Of a DNA stretch of 64,000 bases, positions 51,940-61,382 are shown one piece after another. This stretch comes from Allochromatium vinosum DSM 180 (GTDB lineage Bacteria; Pseudomonadota; Gammaproteobacteria; Chromatiales; Chromatiaceae), in contig NC_013851.1 in the NCBI RefSeq assembly GCF_000025485.1, forward strand, positions 46,001 through 110,000. The letters are read 5' to 3'. Position numbers and translations under genes: made by a program. The notes under the pieces were generated by a model that was given only the letters and a program-made list of their open reading frames with translations, was not told where the DNA came from and ran no database searches. How positions within the stretch are numbered: the stretch's first letter is position 1; each line of letters begins with the position of its first letter.

Positions 51940-52830
51940 TTATTCGCCGGAGCGTTCCTGCGCGAACAGCGCGTCGAGTTTCTGCTCGAAGTGGTGGTAA
52001 TCGAGATAGTCGTAGAGCTCCATGCGCGTCTGCATGGTGTCGACGACATTGGCCTGGGTGCCATCACGGCGGAGCGCCTGATAGACGTTGAGCGCGGCCT
52101 TGTTCATGGCGCGGAAGGCCGACAGCGGGTAGAGCACCAGCGACACGCCCACGGCGCCCAGCTCAGTGGTGGTGAACAGCGGCGTGGCGCCGAACTCGGT
52201 GATGTTGGCCAGCACCGGCACCTGGACAGCGGCGGTGAAGCGCTCGTACTGCGCCAGCTCGGTCATGGCCTCGGGGAAGATCATGTCAGCGCCGGCCTCG
52301 ACGCAGGCTTGAGCGCGCTCGATGGCCGCGTCCAGTCCCTCGACGGCGAGCGCATCGGTGCGGGCCATGATGACGAAGTCATCGGTGCGCGCATCCACGG
52401 CGGCCTTGATGCGGTCGACCATCTCGGCCTGCGAGACGATCGCCTTGCCGGGACGGTGTCCGCAGCGCTTGGCCGCGACCTGATCCTCGATGTGGCAGCC
52501 AGCCGCCCCGGCGCGGATCAGTTGCTTGACGGTGCGGGCGATGTTGAAGGCCCCGCCCCAGCCGGTGTCGGCATCGACCAGCAGCGGCAGGTCGGTGATA
52601 TAGGTGATGCGGCTGACGTCCTCCAGCACATTGTCCAGACTGGTCATGCCCAGATCCGGGATGCCGTAGGAACCGGCCGCGACACCGCCGCCGGACAGAT
52701 AGAGGGCGCGATAGCCGGTGCGCTCGGCCATGCGGGCGTGATAGGCGTTGATGGCGCCCACCACTTGCAAGGGGCGTTCTTCCTGGACCGCGAGGCGCAG
52801 CTTGGCGCCGGGTGTCATGGCTTGGGTCAT
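51940..52830 (-). CDS. prpB: 2-methylisocitrate lyase
   Basis: Cleaves 2-methylisocitrate to pyruvate and succinate. 296 aa with the ATG at 52830. PEP-mutase/isocitrate-lyase fold: [39 protein letters not shown], active-site KRCGHRPGK, Mg ligands in VDADTGWGG and [12 protein letters not shown]. Between gntR (47 bp upstream) and prpC. Confidence 0.95.
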   Translation of the reverse strand: MTQAMTPGAKLRLAVQEERPLQVVGAINAYHARMAERTGYRALYLSGGGVAAGSYGIPDLGMTSLDNVLEDVSRITYITDLPLLVDADTGWGGAFNIARTVKQLIRAGAAGCHIEDQVAAKRCGHRPGKAIVSQAEMVDRIKAAVDARTDDFVIMARTDALAVEGLDAAIERAQACVEAGADMIFPEAMTELAQYERFTAAVQVPVLANITEFGATPLFTTTELGAVGVSLVLYPLSAFRAMNKAALNVYQALRRDGTQANVVDTMQTRMELYDYLDYHHFEQKLDALFAQERSGE

Positions 52831-52876
52831 GGTCTGTGCTCGTCTCGGTTGGTGGAGCCGGATGGACTCGGGTCGT

Positions 52877-53647
52877 TCAGTTCGGGGTGGCCGGGGGCCG
52901 TGTGGTCGGGCGTCGCGGACGGCGAACCCGTGGCCCATTGATTGCCGACGGCGGGTGGCCGGCCGTGCTCAGGGCCAGTTGCTGCTCGGTGGCCTGGCGC
53001 GAGGCGCGGATATGACGGCGCATCAGCCACTCGGCCAGCTCGCCGTCGCGCGCGGCGATGGCCTCGACGATCAATTCATGTTCGCGCAGCGCCTCGCGGG
53101 TGCGATGGCTCTTCATGCCAAACTGGCAGCGGTACAGGCGCGTGAGGTGATAGAGATCGTTGCACAGGATCTCGATCAGACGGCGGTTGCCGCTGCCCCG
53201 GGCGATGCGGAAATGGAAGTCGAGATCGCCTTCCTGCTGGAAGTAGCGTTGCCAGTCCTCGTGCGCGAGTTCCTGGCGGTGGCGTTCGAGCAGAGCCTTG
53301 AGTTCGGCGATGCCGGCGTCCGACATGCGCTCGGCGGCCAGACGCGCGGCCATGGCTTCCAGTCCCTCGCGCACACTATAGATTTCCAGCAACTCGGTGC
53401 TGCTGAGCTGGACGACGCGGGCGCCGACATTGGCGCGCCGTTCGATGAGCTTGATGGCTTCGAGCCGTTGCAGCGCCTCGCGCAGCGATCCGCGGCTGAC
53501 GCCGTAACGCGCTGCCAGCGCCGGTTCGCTGATCTTGCTGCCCGCCGGGATCTCGCCCTCGACGATGGCCTGACGCAGTTGGTCGAACAGGCGATCGGCG
53601 ATGGTGAGCGAGGGAGCGTCTTCGAGGTCCAGGGCCGCGAGTGTCAT
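52877..53647 (-). CDS. GntR/FadR-type regulator of propionate genes
   Basis: 256 aa from the ATG at 53647 (another at 53668). N-terminal winged helix ([52 protein letters not shown]) and C-terminal FCD ligand-binding domain with metal/ligand His and Arg residues. A basic Pro/Arg-rich tail follows. Located first in the prpB-prpC unit, so a likely sensor of 2-methylcitrate or propionyl-CoA status, as for GntR proteins in pseudomonads. Two TGTCGACA palindromes lie at its promoter. Confidence 0.85.
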   Translation of the reverse strand: MTLAALDLEDAPSLTIADRLFDQLRQAIVEGEIPAGSKISEPALAARYGVSRGSLREALQRLEAIKLIERRANVGARVVQLSSTELLEIYSVREGLEAMAARLAAERMSDAGIAELKALLERHRQELAHEDWQRYFQQEGDLDFHFRIARGSGNRRLIEILCNDLYHLTRLYRCQFGMKSHRTREALREHELIVEAIAARDGELAEWLMRRHIRASRQATEQQLALSTAGHPPSAINGPRVRRPRRPTTRPPATPN

Positions 53648-53655
53648 GGTAAATA

Positions 53656-53663
53656 TGTCGACA
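53656..53663. promoter_or_regulatory. TGTCGACA palindrome 1 (prp operator)
   Basis: Eight-base palindrome nine bases upstream of the chosen gntR start. A GntR-family dimer would cover such a site and block its own translation start and promoter. Same core recurs at 53718-53729. Confidence 0.45.
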
Positions 53664-53717
53664 GTCATCGGGTCGGTGCACGCTAAAATAGTCGATTCAT
53701 CGATAATGTCAAGATGG

Positions 53718-53729
53718 ATTGTCGACAAT
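53718..53729. promoter_or_regulatory. ATTGTCGACAAT palindrome 2 (prp operator)
   Basis: Perfect 12-bp palindrome containing the same TGTCGACA core as site 1, about 70 bp upstream of gntR. FCD-type GntR proteins recognise TGGT..ACCA or TTGTCGACAA-like sites; the exact family consensus here is not proven. Confidence 0.5.
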
Positions 53730-53876
53730 AAAGCGCGAATTGGTCGGGGCTGGCTTGAGGGTGTCGGTCTTGTTTCGACCGGATCCCGGATGATCCGCGA
53801 CCATCAAAGGCCGCGTGAGACGGCTTTTTCTCGTCGTGATCGATAGGTGCTGAGTGTGCATTTTGGAAGCTGGCAG

Positions 53877-53956
53877 CGTCTTTTCTGTTCTGATGTTTTT
53901 TATCTTGTTTTAAGGTGAAAAAATATTGATTTTTAATGTATTTTTGCGTTTTTAAG
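53877..53956. other. AT-rich segment, possible origin-opening region
   Basis: Conspicuously AT-rich (runs of TTTTT, AAAAAATATTGATTTTTAATG) in an otherwise GC-rich window, directly next to the iterons and the rep gene. This arrangement is that of an iteron-type plasmid origin, where an AT-rich region melts. No DnaA box was found by eye. Confidence 0.5.
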
Positions 53957-54044
53957 TGACGAATTCCGAGTATTCTGAGACAAATTCCGGGTCTTGATGT
54001 GACAAATTCAGCGTTTCAGTGAGACAAATGCCGTGTATTATGTG
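53957..54044. repeat. Four iteron-like direct repeats
   Basis: Repeats GACGAATTCCGAGT (53958), GACAAATTCCGGGT (53979), GACAAATTCAGCGT (54001) and GACAAATGCCGTGT (54023), spaced 21-22 bp, two helical turns. Same-face binding of an initiator is expected. They lie immediately upstream of a Rep_3-family gene. Confidence 0.85.
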
Positions 54045-54067
54045 GCACGTTTAAAATATGTGTCTCA
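54020..54067. promoter_or_regulatory. Inverted partial iteron at rep start
   Basis: TGAGACA (54020-54026, inside iteron 4) is repeated inverted as TGTCTCA (54061-54067), just before the rep ATG. Inverted half-iterons at the promoter are the autoregulatory operator in RepE/Pi/RepA-type replicons. ATTATAAAA beside it could be the -10 region. Confidence 0.55.
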
Positions 54068-54077
54068 TTATAAAACG

Positions 54078-54929
54078 ATGCCACGGTCAAGCGCTCTGAT
54101 TGTCACCAAGCACAACCACCTGATCGAGGCAACCTACATGCTCAGTTTGTCTGAGCAACGGCTGTTGCTCCTGACGATTGCGCGGATCGACAGTCGGGCG
54201 ATTCTGGAACCCGGAATTTGTCACACAATCACGGCGAGCGAGATCGCAGATTCTTACAGCCTCCCGCGTGATCAGGCTTACGAACTGTTGATCAATGTTG
54301 CCGAGCGCCTCTATGAGCGATCCGTAGTCATCTGTGATCCGGATCCGGATCGCCCCGATGTCTCGCAACTGCGAACGCGCTGGGTGGCCAGCATCCGCTA
54401 TCTACCGAGCCGTGGATCCATCGAGCTGATCTTTGCTCCGGCCATCCTGCCGTTCCTGAGCCAGCTCAAGCGCAAATTCTCCAGTTACCGTCTGGAGCAC
54501 GTTGCACCCATGACGTCGATCTACGCCATCCGGCTGTACGAGTTGTTGATTCAGTGGCGCGAGTCGGGGACGCGCACGGTCGAGATCGATTGGTTGCGTG
54601 AACGCTTCGAGCTTGGCGACAAGTACCCTAATATCCGCGACCTCAAGGCCCGTGTCCTGAATCCGGCCATCGACCAGATCAACGCCCACAGTGATCTCTA
54701 CGTGAAGTGGGAACAGCATAAGCGCGGTCGTGTTGTTCACGCTCTGACCTTCACCTTTGGTCCCAAGGCCGGGCAGACGTCCGAGGCCGAGGCCAAGCCC
54801 CAGTCCCCGGCCAAGTCCGCCAAGCCGAAGCTCTCGCGCGCCTACATCGAACAGCATGCCCAGCCTGGAGAGAGCTGGGAGGAGGCCACGGAACGCTGTC
54901 GCCGGAAGCTGGAGCAGGAGAGTGCCTGA
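54078..54929 (+). CDS. Rep_3-family replication initiator
   Basis: 283 aa with the ATG at 54078 (an in-frame start at 54033 would read through the inverted iteron). Matches iteron-binding initiators: LIEATYMLSLSEQRLLLLTIARID at the N-terminus (first winged helix), the ERLYERSVVIC strand, PMTSIYAIRLYELLIQWRESGTRTVEIDWLRERFEL (second winged helix) and PAIDQINAHSDLYVKWEQHKRGRVVHALTFTF. A Lys/Pro linker and a short helical tail end the protein. Overlaps regulation with iterons upstream; followed directly by the GIY-YIG-like gene. Confidence 0.9.
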   Translation: MPRSSALIVTKHNHLIEATYMLSLSEQRLLLLTIARIDSRAILEPGICHTITASEIADSYSLPRDQAYELLINVAERLYERSVVICDPDPDRPDVSQLRTRWVASIRYLPSRGSIELIFAPAILPFLSQLKRKFSSYRLEHVAPMTSIYAIRLYELLIQWRESGTRTVEIDWLRERFELGDKYPNIRDLKARVLNPAIDQINAHSDLYVKWEQHKRGRVVHALTFTFGPKAGQTSEAEAKPQSPAKSAKPKLSRAYIEQHAQPGESWEEATERCRRKLEQESA

Positions 54930-55388
54930 TTGAGCGATGACCATGGCACCTATCTGGTTCGGCTGATCCCTGAGCAATCGGGGCCGGTGCTCATCGGGCG
55001 ACTCGGCACCCTCACGCTCGCCGGCGGAGAGCTGCTCTATGTTGGCAGTGCGCTGGGTCCGGGCGGACTGGCGGCGCGCTGTCGCCATCACGGGCGACTG
55101 GCGGCGCGTCCGCATTGGCATTTGGACTATCTGCGCCCGCACTGTCGGGTGGCGGGCTGCTGGGTTGCACGGGGACTGGAACGGCGCGAGCATGTCTGGG
55201 CACGCGCACTCGGTACGCTGCCGGGCGCCTCCTGGCCTCTGGCGCGCTTCGGAGCGAGCGACTGCGATTGTCCGGCGCATCTGATCCGGCTGGATCGGGT
55301 GCCGGAGACAGCGGCGTTGAGCGTGCTGTTGGGCGTGTCGCTCGTCTGGCGGGCGGCGCCGGATCAGTTCGAGGAGCCTGAACCATGA
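54930..55388 (+). CDS. DUF123 / GIY-YIG nuclease-like protein
   Basis: 152 aa, starts with TTG directly abutting the rep stop; AGGAG lies about 13 bases before. N-terminal GIY-YIG-type core GTYLVRLI ... LLYVGSALGPGGLAARCRHH, then ARPHWHLDYLRPH and CDCPAHLIRLDRVP, the DUF123 (Uri-like endonuclease) signature. Homologues are putative nucleases of unknown target. Position in a replication module suggests DNA processing; this is inference. Confidence 0.8.
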   Translation: MSDDHGTYLVRLIPEQSGPVLIGRLGTLTLAGGELLYVGSALGPGGLAARCRHHGRLAARPHWHLDYLRPHCRVAGCWVARGLERREHVWARALGTLPGASWPLARFGASDCDCPAHLIRLDRVPETAALSVLLGVSLVWRAAPDQFEEPEP

Positions 55389-56377
55389 CGGAGACATCGA
55401 TGGATATCGCACTGTGGCCGGCGGATGAGGTCAACGCCGAGGCCGAGCCTTCGCCCGGCTTCGAAGATGAGGGATCGCCTCCGGATGAGAGAGTGTCCAC
55501 GCCTGTCGTGGCTGGCGAGTCGGCGGGCAAGCTCGCCGAGCGGCCCGAAGGGTGCGCACCGGCCATCGAGATCATGGCCCCGCTCCAACCACCCCGCTCC
55601 GTCGCCCTCTACATCGACGGCGACAACCAGTCACCGGCCATCGCGCACGATCTGCTGGCGAGCGTTCGTCACGATTGGGGGCTGGAGGTCTCGCGTGTGG
55701 TGCTGGCCGGCAATGATCATGGTCACACGGTGCCGCGCTGGCTGACGGCGTTGGCCAATGAGGCGGTGCATGAGGATCGGATCCTGGCGTTGCGCGTGCA
55801 GAGAAAGCCGGAGGCGGCGGATCTGGCCGTGATCCTGGAGCTGGGAGCGAACATGGAGCAGCATCGTCAGGGGCCGGATCTGGTGGTGGTCGTCTCGCGT
55901 GACGAGTGGCTGATCGGAGCCGCTGAGGCCGTACGGGCGCGCGGCTGTCGGGTTTGGGTCGCCTATGCCGAGAATGAGGCGGTGGCGGCTCACACCCAGT
56001 TGCCGACGCTGCTCTTGCCGGCGGTCAATCGCGCCCAGGCCCAGGCCAGAGCGGCAACCGCCACCCCCAAGACGCCGGTCGAAGGCGTGACGCCGACGGT
56101 GCCTGCGTCCTCAGTAACGTCTACAGCGGCTGCACCAAGGGTGAAACCAAAAGAGGCAGCACCGCCCAATCAATCGACACCATCGCACAAGGCGCTGCTT
56201 GCTCAGGTACGTGCACAGTGCAAGGTACAGCCGGGCGGCGGGTATCTGGCGACGGAGGTCGGACAGGCGCTCTACACGCTGGGCCTGACCGACAAGGCGG
56301 CGCGGAACCGGTTTCTGAAGGCTGTTGCGGACTTGCGGGAAGTCGGGGCAGGAGGCGCTAAACGACTGATGTTCTGA
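55385..56377 (+). CDS. NYN-domain (PIN-like) putative RNase
   Basis: 330 aa; ATG overlaps the previous stop by 4 bp. Low-complexity acidic N-terminus (1-65), then the NYN fold: SVALYIDGDNQSPAIA (Asp78, Asp80), a middle acid in ADLAVILELGAN (Asp146) and VVVSRDEWLIGAAEAVRARGCRVWVAY (Ser171, Asp173). An Ala/Pro/Thr linker (215-265) leads to a C-terminal helical, OST-HTH/winged-helix-like segment. Predicted metal-dependent ribonuclease; role in a Rep operon is unknown. Confidence 0.75.
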   Translation: MTETSMDIALWPADEVNAEAEPSPGFEDEGSPPDERVSTPVVAGESAGKLAERPEGCAPAIEIMAPLQPPRSVALYIDGDNQSPAIAHDLLASVRHDWGLEVSRVVLAGNDHGHTVPRWLTALANEAVHEDRILALRVQRKPEAADLAVILELGANMEQHRQGPDLVVVVSRDEWLIGAAEAVRARGCRVWVAYAENEAVAAHTQLPTLLLPAVNRAQAQARAATATPKTPVEGVTPTVPASSVTSTAAAPRVKPKEAAPPNQSTPSHKALLAQVRAQCKVQPGGGYLATEVGQALYTLGLTDKAARNRFLKAVADLREVGAGGAKRLMF

Positions 56378-56472
56378 CCCAAGCCATTGAGCATGATCAG
56401 CCGTTCTGATCGCGCCAGGCTTTTCCCCGCGCTCCTGCGCTCTGAGGCACAAGAGACGCGGGGACAGCGCGA

Positions 56473-58355
56473 TCAATGCTTGGCGTACCCGATGGCTTCC
56501 AGCGCCTTCTGGATCTCATCGAGGATGGCCGGATCATCGATGGTCGCCGGCAGGTTGTAGTCCTTGCCGTCGGCGATGGCCTTCATGGTGCCGCGCAGGA
56601 TCTTGCCCGAGCGGGTCTTGGGCAGACGGTCGACGATGGCCACCATCTTGAAGGCCGCGACCGGGCCGATCTGATCGCGCACCAGATCGACCAGCTCCTT
56701 GATCAGCATCGTCTTGTCGCGCTCGACACCCGATTTGAGCACCACCAGCCCCACTGGCAGCTCGCCCTTGAGCTGATCCGCCGCGCCGATGACGGCGCAC
56801 TCGGCGACATCCGGATGCGAGGCCAGCGCCGCTTCCATGCCGCCTGTCGACAATCGATGCCCGGCGACATTGATGATGTCGTCGATGCGGCTCATGACGA
56901 AGATGTAACCGTCCTCGTCCATGTAGCCGGCATCCCCGGTCAGATAGTAGCCGGGCTGGGTCGAGAGATAGGACTGCACGAAACGCGCGTCATTGCCCCA
57001 GAGCGTTTGCAGACAGCCGGGCGGCATGGGCAGCTTGATCAGGATGCGCCCGACTTGACCGGCTCGCCCTCGTCGTCGAGCACGCGCACGTCGTAGCCGG
57101 GCACGGCGCGAGTCGGCGAGCCGGGCTTGACCGGCAGCGGCTCGATGCCCAGACAGTTGGCGGCGATGGCCCAGCCGGTCTCGGTCTGCCACCAGTGATC
57201 GATCACGGGCACGCCGAGCGTGCGCTGCGCCCATTCGAGCGTATCCGGATCGCAGCGCTCACCGGCCAGGAAGAGCGAACGGAAGCGTCCGAGATCATAG
57301 CGCTTGAGATGCTCGGCCCTGGGGTCTTCGCGCTTGATGGCGCGGAAGGCGGTGGGCGCGGTGAAGAGCACCGAGACCTGATGCTCCTGGATCACGCGCC
57401 AGAAGGCGCCGGCATCGGGCGTGCCGACCGGCTTGCCCTCGTAGACGATGGTGGTGCAGCCGGCCAGCAGCGGTGCATAGACGATATAGGAGTGCCCGAC
57501 CACCCAGCCGACGTCCGAGGCGGCCCAGAAGACTTCGCCCGGCTCGACGTCGTAGATATGGCGCATGCTCCAGGCCAGGGCAACCGCATGACCGCCGTTG
57601 TCGCGCACCACGCCCTTGGGCTGACCCGTGGTGCCCGAGGTGTAAAGGATGTAGAGCGGGTCCGTGGCCTCGACCGGGACGCAGTCGGCGGGTTCGGCGC
57701 CGGCCATGGCCTCCGCCCAGCTCAGGTCGCGCCCCTCGATCAGCACACCCAGTTCCTGCGGACGTTGCAGGATGACGCAGTGTTCCGGCTTGTGCGCAGC
57801 CTGATCGATGGCCGAGTCCAGCAGCGGTTTGTAGTGAACGATGCGGTTGGTCTCGATGCCGCACGAGCCGGCGACCATGACCTTGGGTTTGGCGTCGTCG
57901 ATGCGGGTGGCCAGCTCGTGCGCCGAGAAACCGCCGAAGACCACCGAATGGATGGCGCCGATGCGCGCGCAGCCGAGCATGGCCACCAGCGCCTCGGGCA
58001 CCATCGGCATATAGATGATGACCCGTTCGCCCTTTTCGACGCCCAGCGACTTCAGCACCCCGGCGAAACGCGCGACCTGATCCTGCAACTCGGCATAGGT
58101 GATGACGGTCTTGGAATCCGTGACCGGGCTGTCGTGGATGATGGCCGGCTGATCGCCGCGTCCGGCCTTCACGTGGCGGTCGACGGCGTTGTAACAGGTA
58201 TTGAGCCGGCCGCCCTTGAACCAGCGGTAGAAGGGCGGGTTGGAGTCGTCCAGCACCCGGTCCCAGGGTCGATCCCAGTCGATCAGCTCGGCGGCCTCGG
58301 CCCAGAAGGCCGATGGATCCTGCATCGAGCGGTCATAGAGGGTTTGGTAGCCCAT
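56473..58355 (-). pseudogene. prpE: Propionyl-CoA synthetase, frameshifted
   Basis: Activates propionate to propionyl-CoA. The N-terminal 438 codons (57039-58355) include acyl-adenylate motifs YTSGTTGQPKGVVRDNGGH and GWVVGHSYIVYAPLLAG. The frame then stops (EGEPVKSGAS), while the continuing C-terminal part is in another frame (GQVGRILIKLPMPPGCLQTLWG ... PKTRSGKILRG, catalytic Lys) down to 56473. Joined, about 630 aa, the normal PrpE length. The break is at about 57040-57065. Either a real mutation or a sequence error; see the finding. Confidence 0.9.
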
Positions 58356-58466
58356 TTTTCGTTCTCCGATGGTGGCCCAACAGTGATGGAGTGCCCCTGG
58401 GACATGGCTATCCCAAGGGACACCTTAATGGGATAGCGCTTGACCGAACGGCTCGCGACGCTCCAA

Positions 58467-59753
58467 TCAGCGCGCAGCGATGGCCGCGAAGGTGTCGGCG
58501 GCGGCGTCGAGCGTCGCTTGGATGTGCTCATCCGTATGCATGATGGAGACGAAGCCCGCCTCGAACGCCGAGGGCGCCAGATAGACGCCGCGCTCCAGCA
58601 TGCCGTGGAAGAAGGCCTTGAACTGATCCTGATTGCAGGCGGTGGCCTGCTCGTAGTTCGTCACCTGCTGATCGGTGAAGAAGATCCCGAACATGCCGCC
58701 GGCCTGGTTGGTGGTCAGCGCAATGCCCGCCACCGCCGCACGCTCCTTGAGGCCGGTCATCAGGGTCGTCACCTTGGCCGCAAGCTGGTCGTAGAAACCG
58801 GGCGCCGAGATCAGCTCCAGGGTCTTGAGCCCGGCGGCCATGGCGATCGGGTTGCCCGACAGGGTGCCGGCCTGATAGACCGGACCGAGCGGCGACAGAC
58901 GCGACATGATTTCCTGCTTGCCGCCGAAGGCGCCGACCGGCATGCCGCCGCCGATGACCTTGCCGAGCGCGGTCAGGTCGGGCTTGATGCCGAAATGCGC
59001 CTGAGCGCCGCCGAGCGCGACGCGGAAGCCGGTCATGACTTCGTCGAAGATCAGCACCGAACCGTACTGGTCACAGACCTCGCGCAGACCTTCCAGGAAG
59101 CCGGGCACGGGCGGGATGCAGTTCATGTTGCCGGCGACCGGCTCGACGATGATGCAGGCGATCTCGGAGCCGATCTCGGCGAAGGTCTCGCGCACCTGAT
59201 CGATATCGTTGTAGCGCAGGGTGATGGTCAGTTCAGCCAGCGCCGCGGGGACACCGGGTGAGCTGGGTTCACCGAAGGTCAGCGCGCCCGAGCCGGCCTT
59301 GACCAGCAGCGAGTCGGCGTGCCCGTGGTAGCAGCCCTCGAACTTGACGATCTTGTCGCGCCCGGTATAGCCGCGCGCCAGACGCAGCGCGCTCATGGTC
59401 GCCTCGGTGCCCGAGCTGACCATGCGCACCATGTCCATGCTCGGCACCAGCTCGCAGACCTTGTCGGCCATGACGGTCTCGAGTTCGGTCGGTGCGCCGA
59501 ACGACAGCCCCTTGTCGAGCCGCTCGCGCACGGCGGCCAGCACCTCGGGGTGGGCGTGACCGAGGATCATCGGACCCCAGGAGCCGACATAGTCGATATA
59601 ACACTTGCCGTCGGCATCGATGGCATGGGGACCGGAGGCGCTCTCGAAGAACACCGGGTCGCCGCCCACTCCGCGGAACGCCCGCACCGGCGAGTTGACG
59701 CCGCCGGGGATGTGACGCTGCGCGGCGGCGAAGAGGTCGTGGGATCGGCTCAT
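58467..59753 (-). CDS. hemL: Glutamate-1-semialdehyde 2,1-aminomutase
   Basis: Makes 5-aminolevulinate for heme and bacteriochlorophyll via the C5 pathway. 428 aa from the ATG at 59753. PLP-enzyme fold: [54 protein letters not shown], and the PLP Lys265 in [18 protein letters not shown]. One base separates its start from the thiE stop; transcribed with thiD-thiE. Confidence 0.97.
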   Translation of the reverse strand: MSRSHDLFAAAQRHIPGGVNSPVRAFRGVGGDPVFFESASGPHAIDADGKCYIDYVGSWGPMILGHAHPEVLAAVRERLDKGLSFGAPTELETVMADKVCELVPSMDMVRMVSSGTEATMSALRLARGYTGRDKIVKFEGCYHGHADSLLVKAGSGALTFGEPSSPGVPAALAELTITLRYNDIDQVRETFAEIGSEIACIIVEPVAGNMNCIPPVPGFLEGLREVCDQYGSVLIFDEVMTGFRVALGGAQAHFGIKPDLTALGKVIGGGMPVGAFGGKQEIMSRLSPLGPVYQAGTLSGNPIAMAAGLKTLELISAPGFYDQLAAKVTTLMTGLKERAAVAGIALTTNQAGGMFGIFFTDQQVTNYEQATACNQDQFKAFFHGMLERGVYLAPSAFEAGFVSIMHTDEHIQATLDAAADTFAAIAAR

Positions 59754-59754
59754 C

Positions 59755-60393
59755 TCAATGGGTCTCCTTCGGAAACAGGTTGGTATAGGCACGGGCGGCG
59801 GCGGTGATGTCGGCTTGGGCGAAGACGCCCGTGACGACCGCGAGCATGTCGGCCCCCGCCGCGATCAAAGGCCCGCCATTGTGTGGCGTGATGCCGCCGA
59901 TCGCAACCAATGGCAACGTAACCCGCCGACGGGCCTCGGTCAGCAGGCCGGGATCGGGGCGCACGGCCTTGGGTTTGGTCGTCGAGGGGAAGAAGCTGCC
60001 GAAGGCGACGTAACTCGCGCCGTTAGCAGCAGCCGCTTCGGCCAGTGCGAGCTGGTCGTAGCAGGAGACGCCGATGATGGCGGTCTCGCTGAGCCGTTCA
60101 CGTGCGGCGCGCGGGTCCGGATCGTCGCGGCCGAGATGTACGCCGTCGGCACCCAGCTCGACCGCCAGATCGAGATCGTCATTGATGATGAGCGGCACAC
60201 CGGCCGCGCGGCAACGGGCGAGCAGGGCGGCGGCGCGCCGGCGACGCTCGTCGCGTTCGTAGGTCTTGTCGCGATACTGGATCACACGCGCCCCGCCGTC
60301 GATGGCCGCATCGACCTGATCGACGAGCGTCGCGATCGTCAGCGGCGCATCGGGCGTGATGGCATAAAGACCTCGGAGAGATGTGTTCGACAT
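59755..60393 (-). CDS. thiE: Thiamine-phosphate synthase
   Basis: Joins HMP-PP and thiazole phosphate. 212 aa from the ATG at 60393. TIM-barrel motifs: [68 protein letters not shown], and [13 protein letters not shown]. Between thiD and hemL on one strand. Confidence 0.96.
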   Translation of the reverse strand: MSNTSLRGLYAITPDAPLTIATLVDQVDAAIDGGARVIQYRDKTYERDERRRRAAALLARCRAAGVPLIINDDLDLAVELGADGVHLGRDDPDPRAARERLSETAIIGVSCYDQLALAEAAAANGASYVAFGSFFPSTTKPKAVRPDPGLLTEARRRVTLPLVAIGGITPHNGGPLIAAGADMLAVVTGVFAQADITAAARAYTNLFPKETH

Positions 60394-60425
60394 GCGACTG
60401 TTTCGATTGTGTTGATTCTGTGTGT

Positions 60426-61244
60426 TCAATCGGCCGACGCTTGGCTGTAGAGCCGGTTGGGTGTCAGTTGACAGCGCCCCGTGCGCAAGGCCCGTTCGAG
60501 CGCCGTCCAGGTATAGGCCTGAGCCGACTCGACGGCCTGTATCAGCGTCATTCCATGCGCCAGACGCGCGGCGATGGCACTGGCCAGGGTACAGCCCGAG
60601 CCGTGGTACTCGCCGGGCAGACGTGGCCAGTCCCAGGCGTGGCGTTCGCCGTTCGAGCCGAACAATCGGTTGGTGACAGCCTCGGTCGCGTCATGGGTGC
60701 CGGTGATCAGTACCCAGGGCGCGCCGGCCGCGAGCAGACGCTCGGCACAGTCTTCGGGCGCATCGGCGCCGGTCAGGGCGCGCGCCTCGGGCAGATTGGG
60801 CGTGACCAGCGTGCAACGTGGAATGAGCGCCTCACGCACGGCCTCGCGCAACGCGGCATCGGCGACCGACTGGCCGGCACCTGTCGCCAGTACCGTATCC
60901 AGCACGACCGGAACGCGCGCACGCTCAGCCGTCGCGAGCGTGTCGATGAATCGGGCCAGCATCCGGGCGATGTCAGCGCCGCCGATCAGACCGATCTTGA
61001 GTGCGCTGGGCGGACTGTCGCTCAGCAGGCGTCGGCAGTGCGCCTCGATCTGCTCAGGCGGCTGCGGATGGATCTGAGCCAGTCCGCAGGTATCCTGCTC
61101 GGTCAGCGCCGTGATCACGGTCAGCGGAAAAGCGCGCGCCGCCTGCACCACCTCGGCATCGGCGAGGATGCCGGCCCCGCCGCTCGGATCATGTCCGCCG
61201 ACACAGAGCACCAGCGGTCGATCGGGTCGTTGGGCCTCCGTCAT
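60426..61244 (-). CDS. thiD: Hydroxymethylpyrimidine-phosphate kinase
   Basis: Phosphorylates HMP and HMP-P for thiamine assembly. 272 aa ribokinase-fold protein with GGHDPSGGAGILADAEVVQAARAFPLTVITALTEQDT near the N-terminus and EYHGSGCTLASAIAARLAHGMTL (anion-hole GSGCT) near the C-terminus. First gene of thiD-thiE-hemL; divergent from rubredoxin. Confidence 0.95.
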   Translation of the reverse strand: MTEAQRPDRPLVLCVGGHDPSGGAGILADAEVVQAARAFPLTVITALTEQDTCGLAQIHPQPPEQIEAHCRRLLSDSPPSALKIGLIGGADIARMLARFIDTLATAERARVPVVLDTVLATGAGQSVADAALREAVREALIPRCTLVTPNLPEARALTGADAPEDCAERLLAAGAPWVLITGTHDATEAVTNRLFGSNGERHAWDWPRLPGEYHGSGCTLASAIAARLAHGMTLIQAVESAQAYTWTALERALRTGRCQLTPNRLYSQASAD

Positions 61245-61382
61245 GGCGTACCCCAGGCTTCAGCCGTGGCTTGAACTGCTCGACCACGCCCCGATTCTGT
61301 CCGCCAGATCATCGTGCGCTTCGCCGGCCTATCGGTCGGGCAGGCGCCGAATTTACCCAGACTCAGGAAGCTGTAACCGTAC

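Noticed and set aside
50845..52941. A 698-codon plus-strand open frame opposite prpC and prpB
   Set aside because: Antisense shadow of two well-supported metabolic genes; low-complexity composition and no motif.
56425..56463. CCCCGCG / CGCGGGG inverted repeat between the NYN gene and prpE
   Set aside because: The loop is about 25 bases and no T-run follows on either strand, so a terminator call is not supported.
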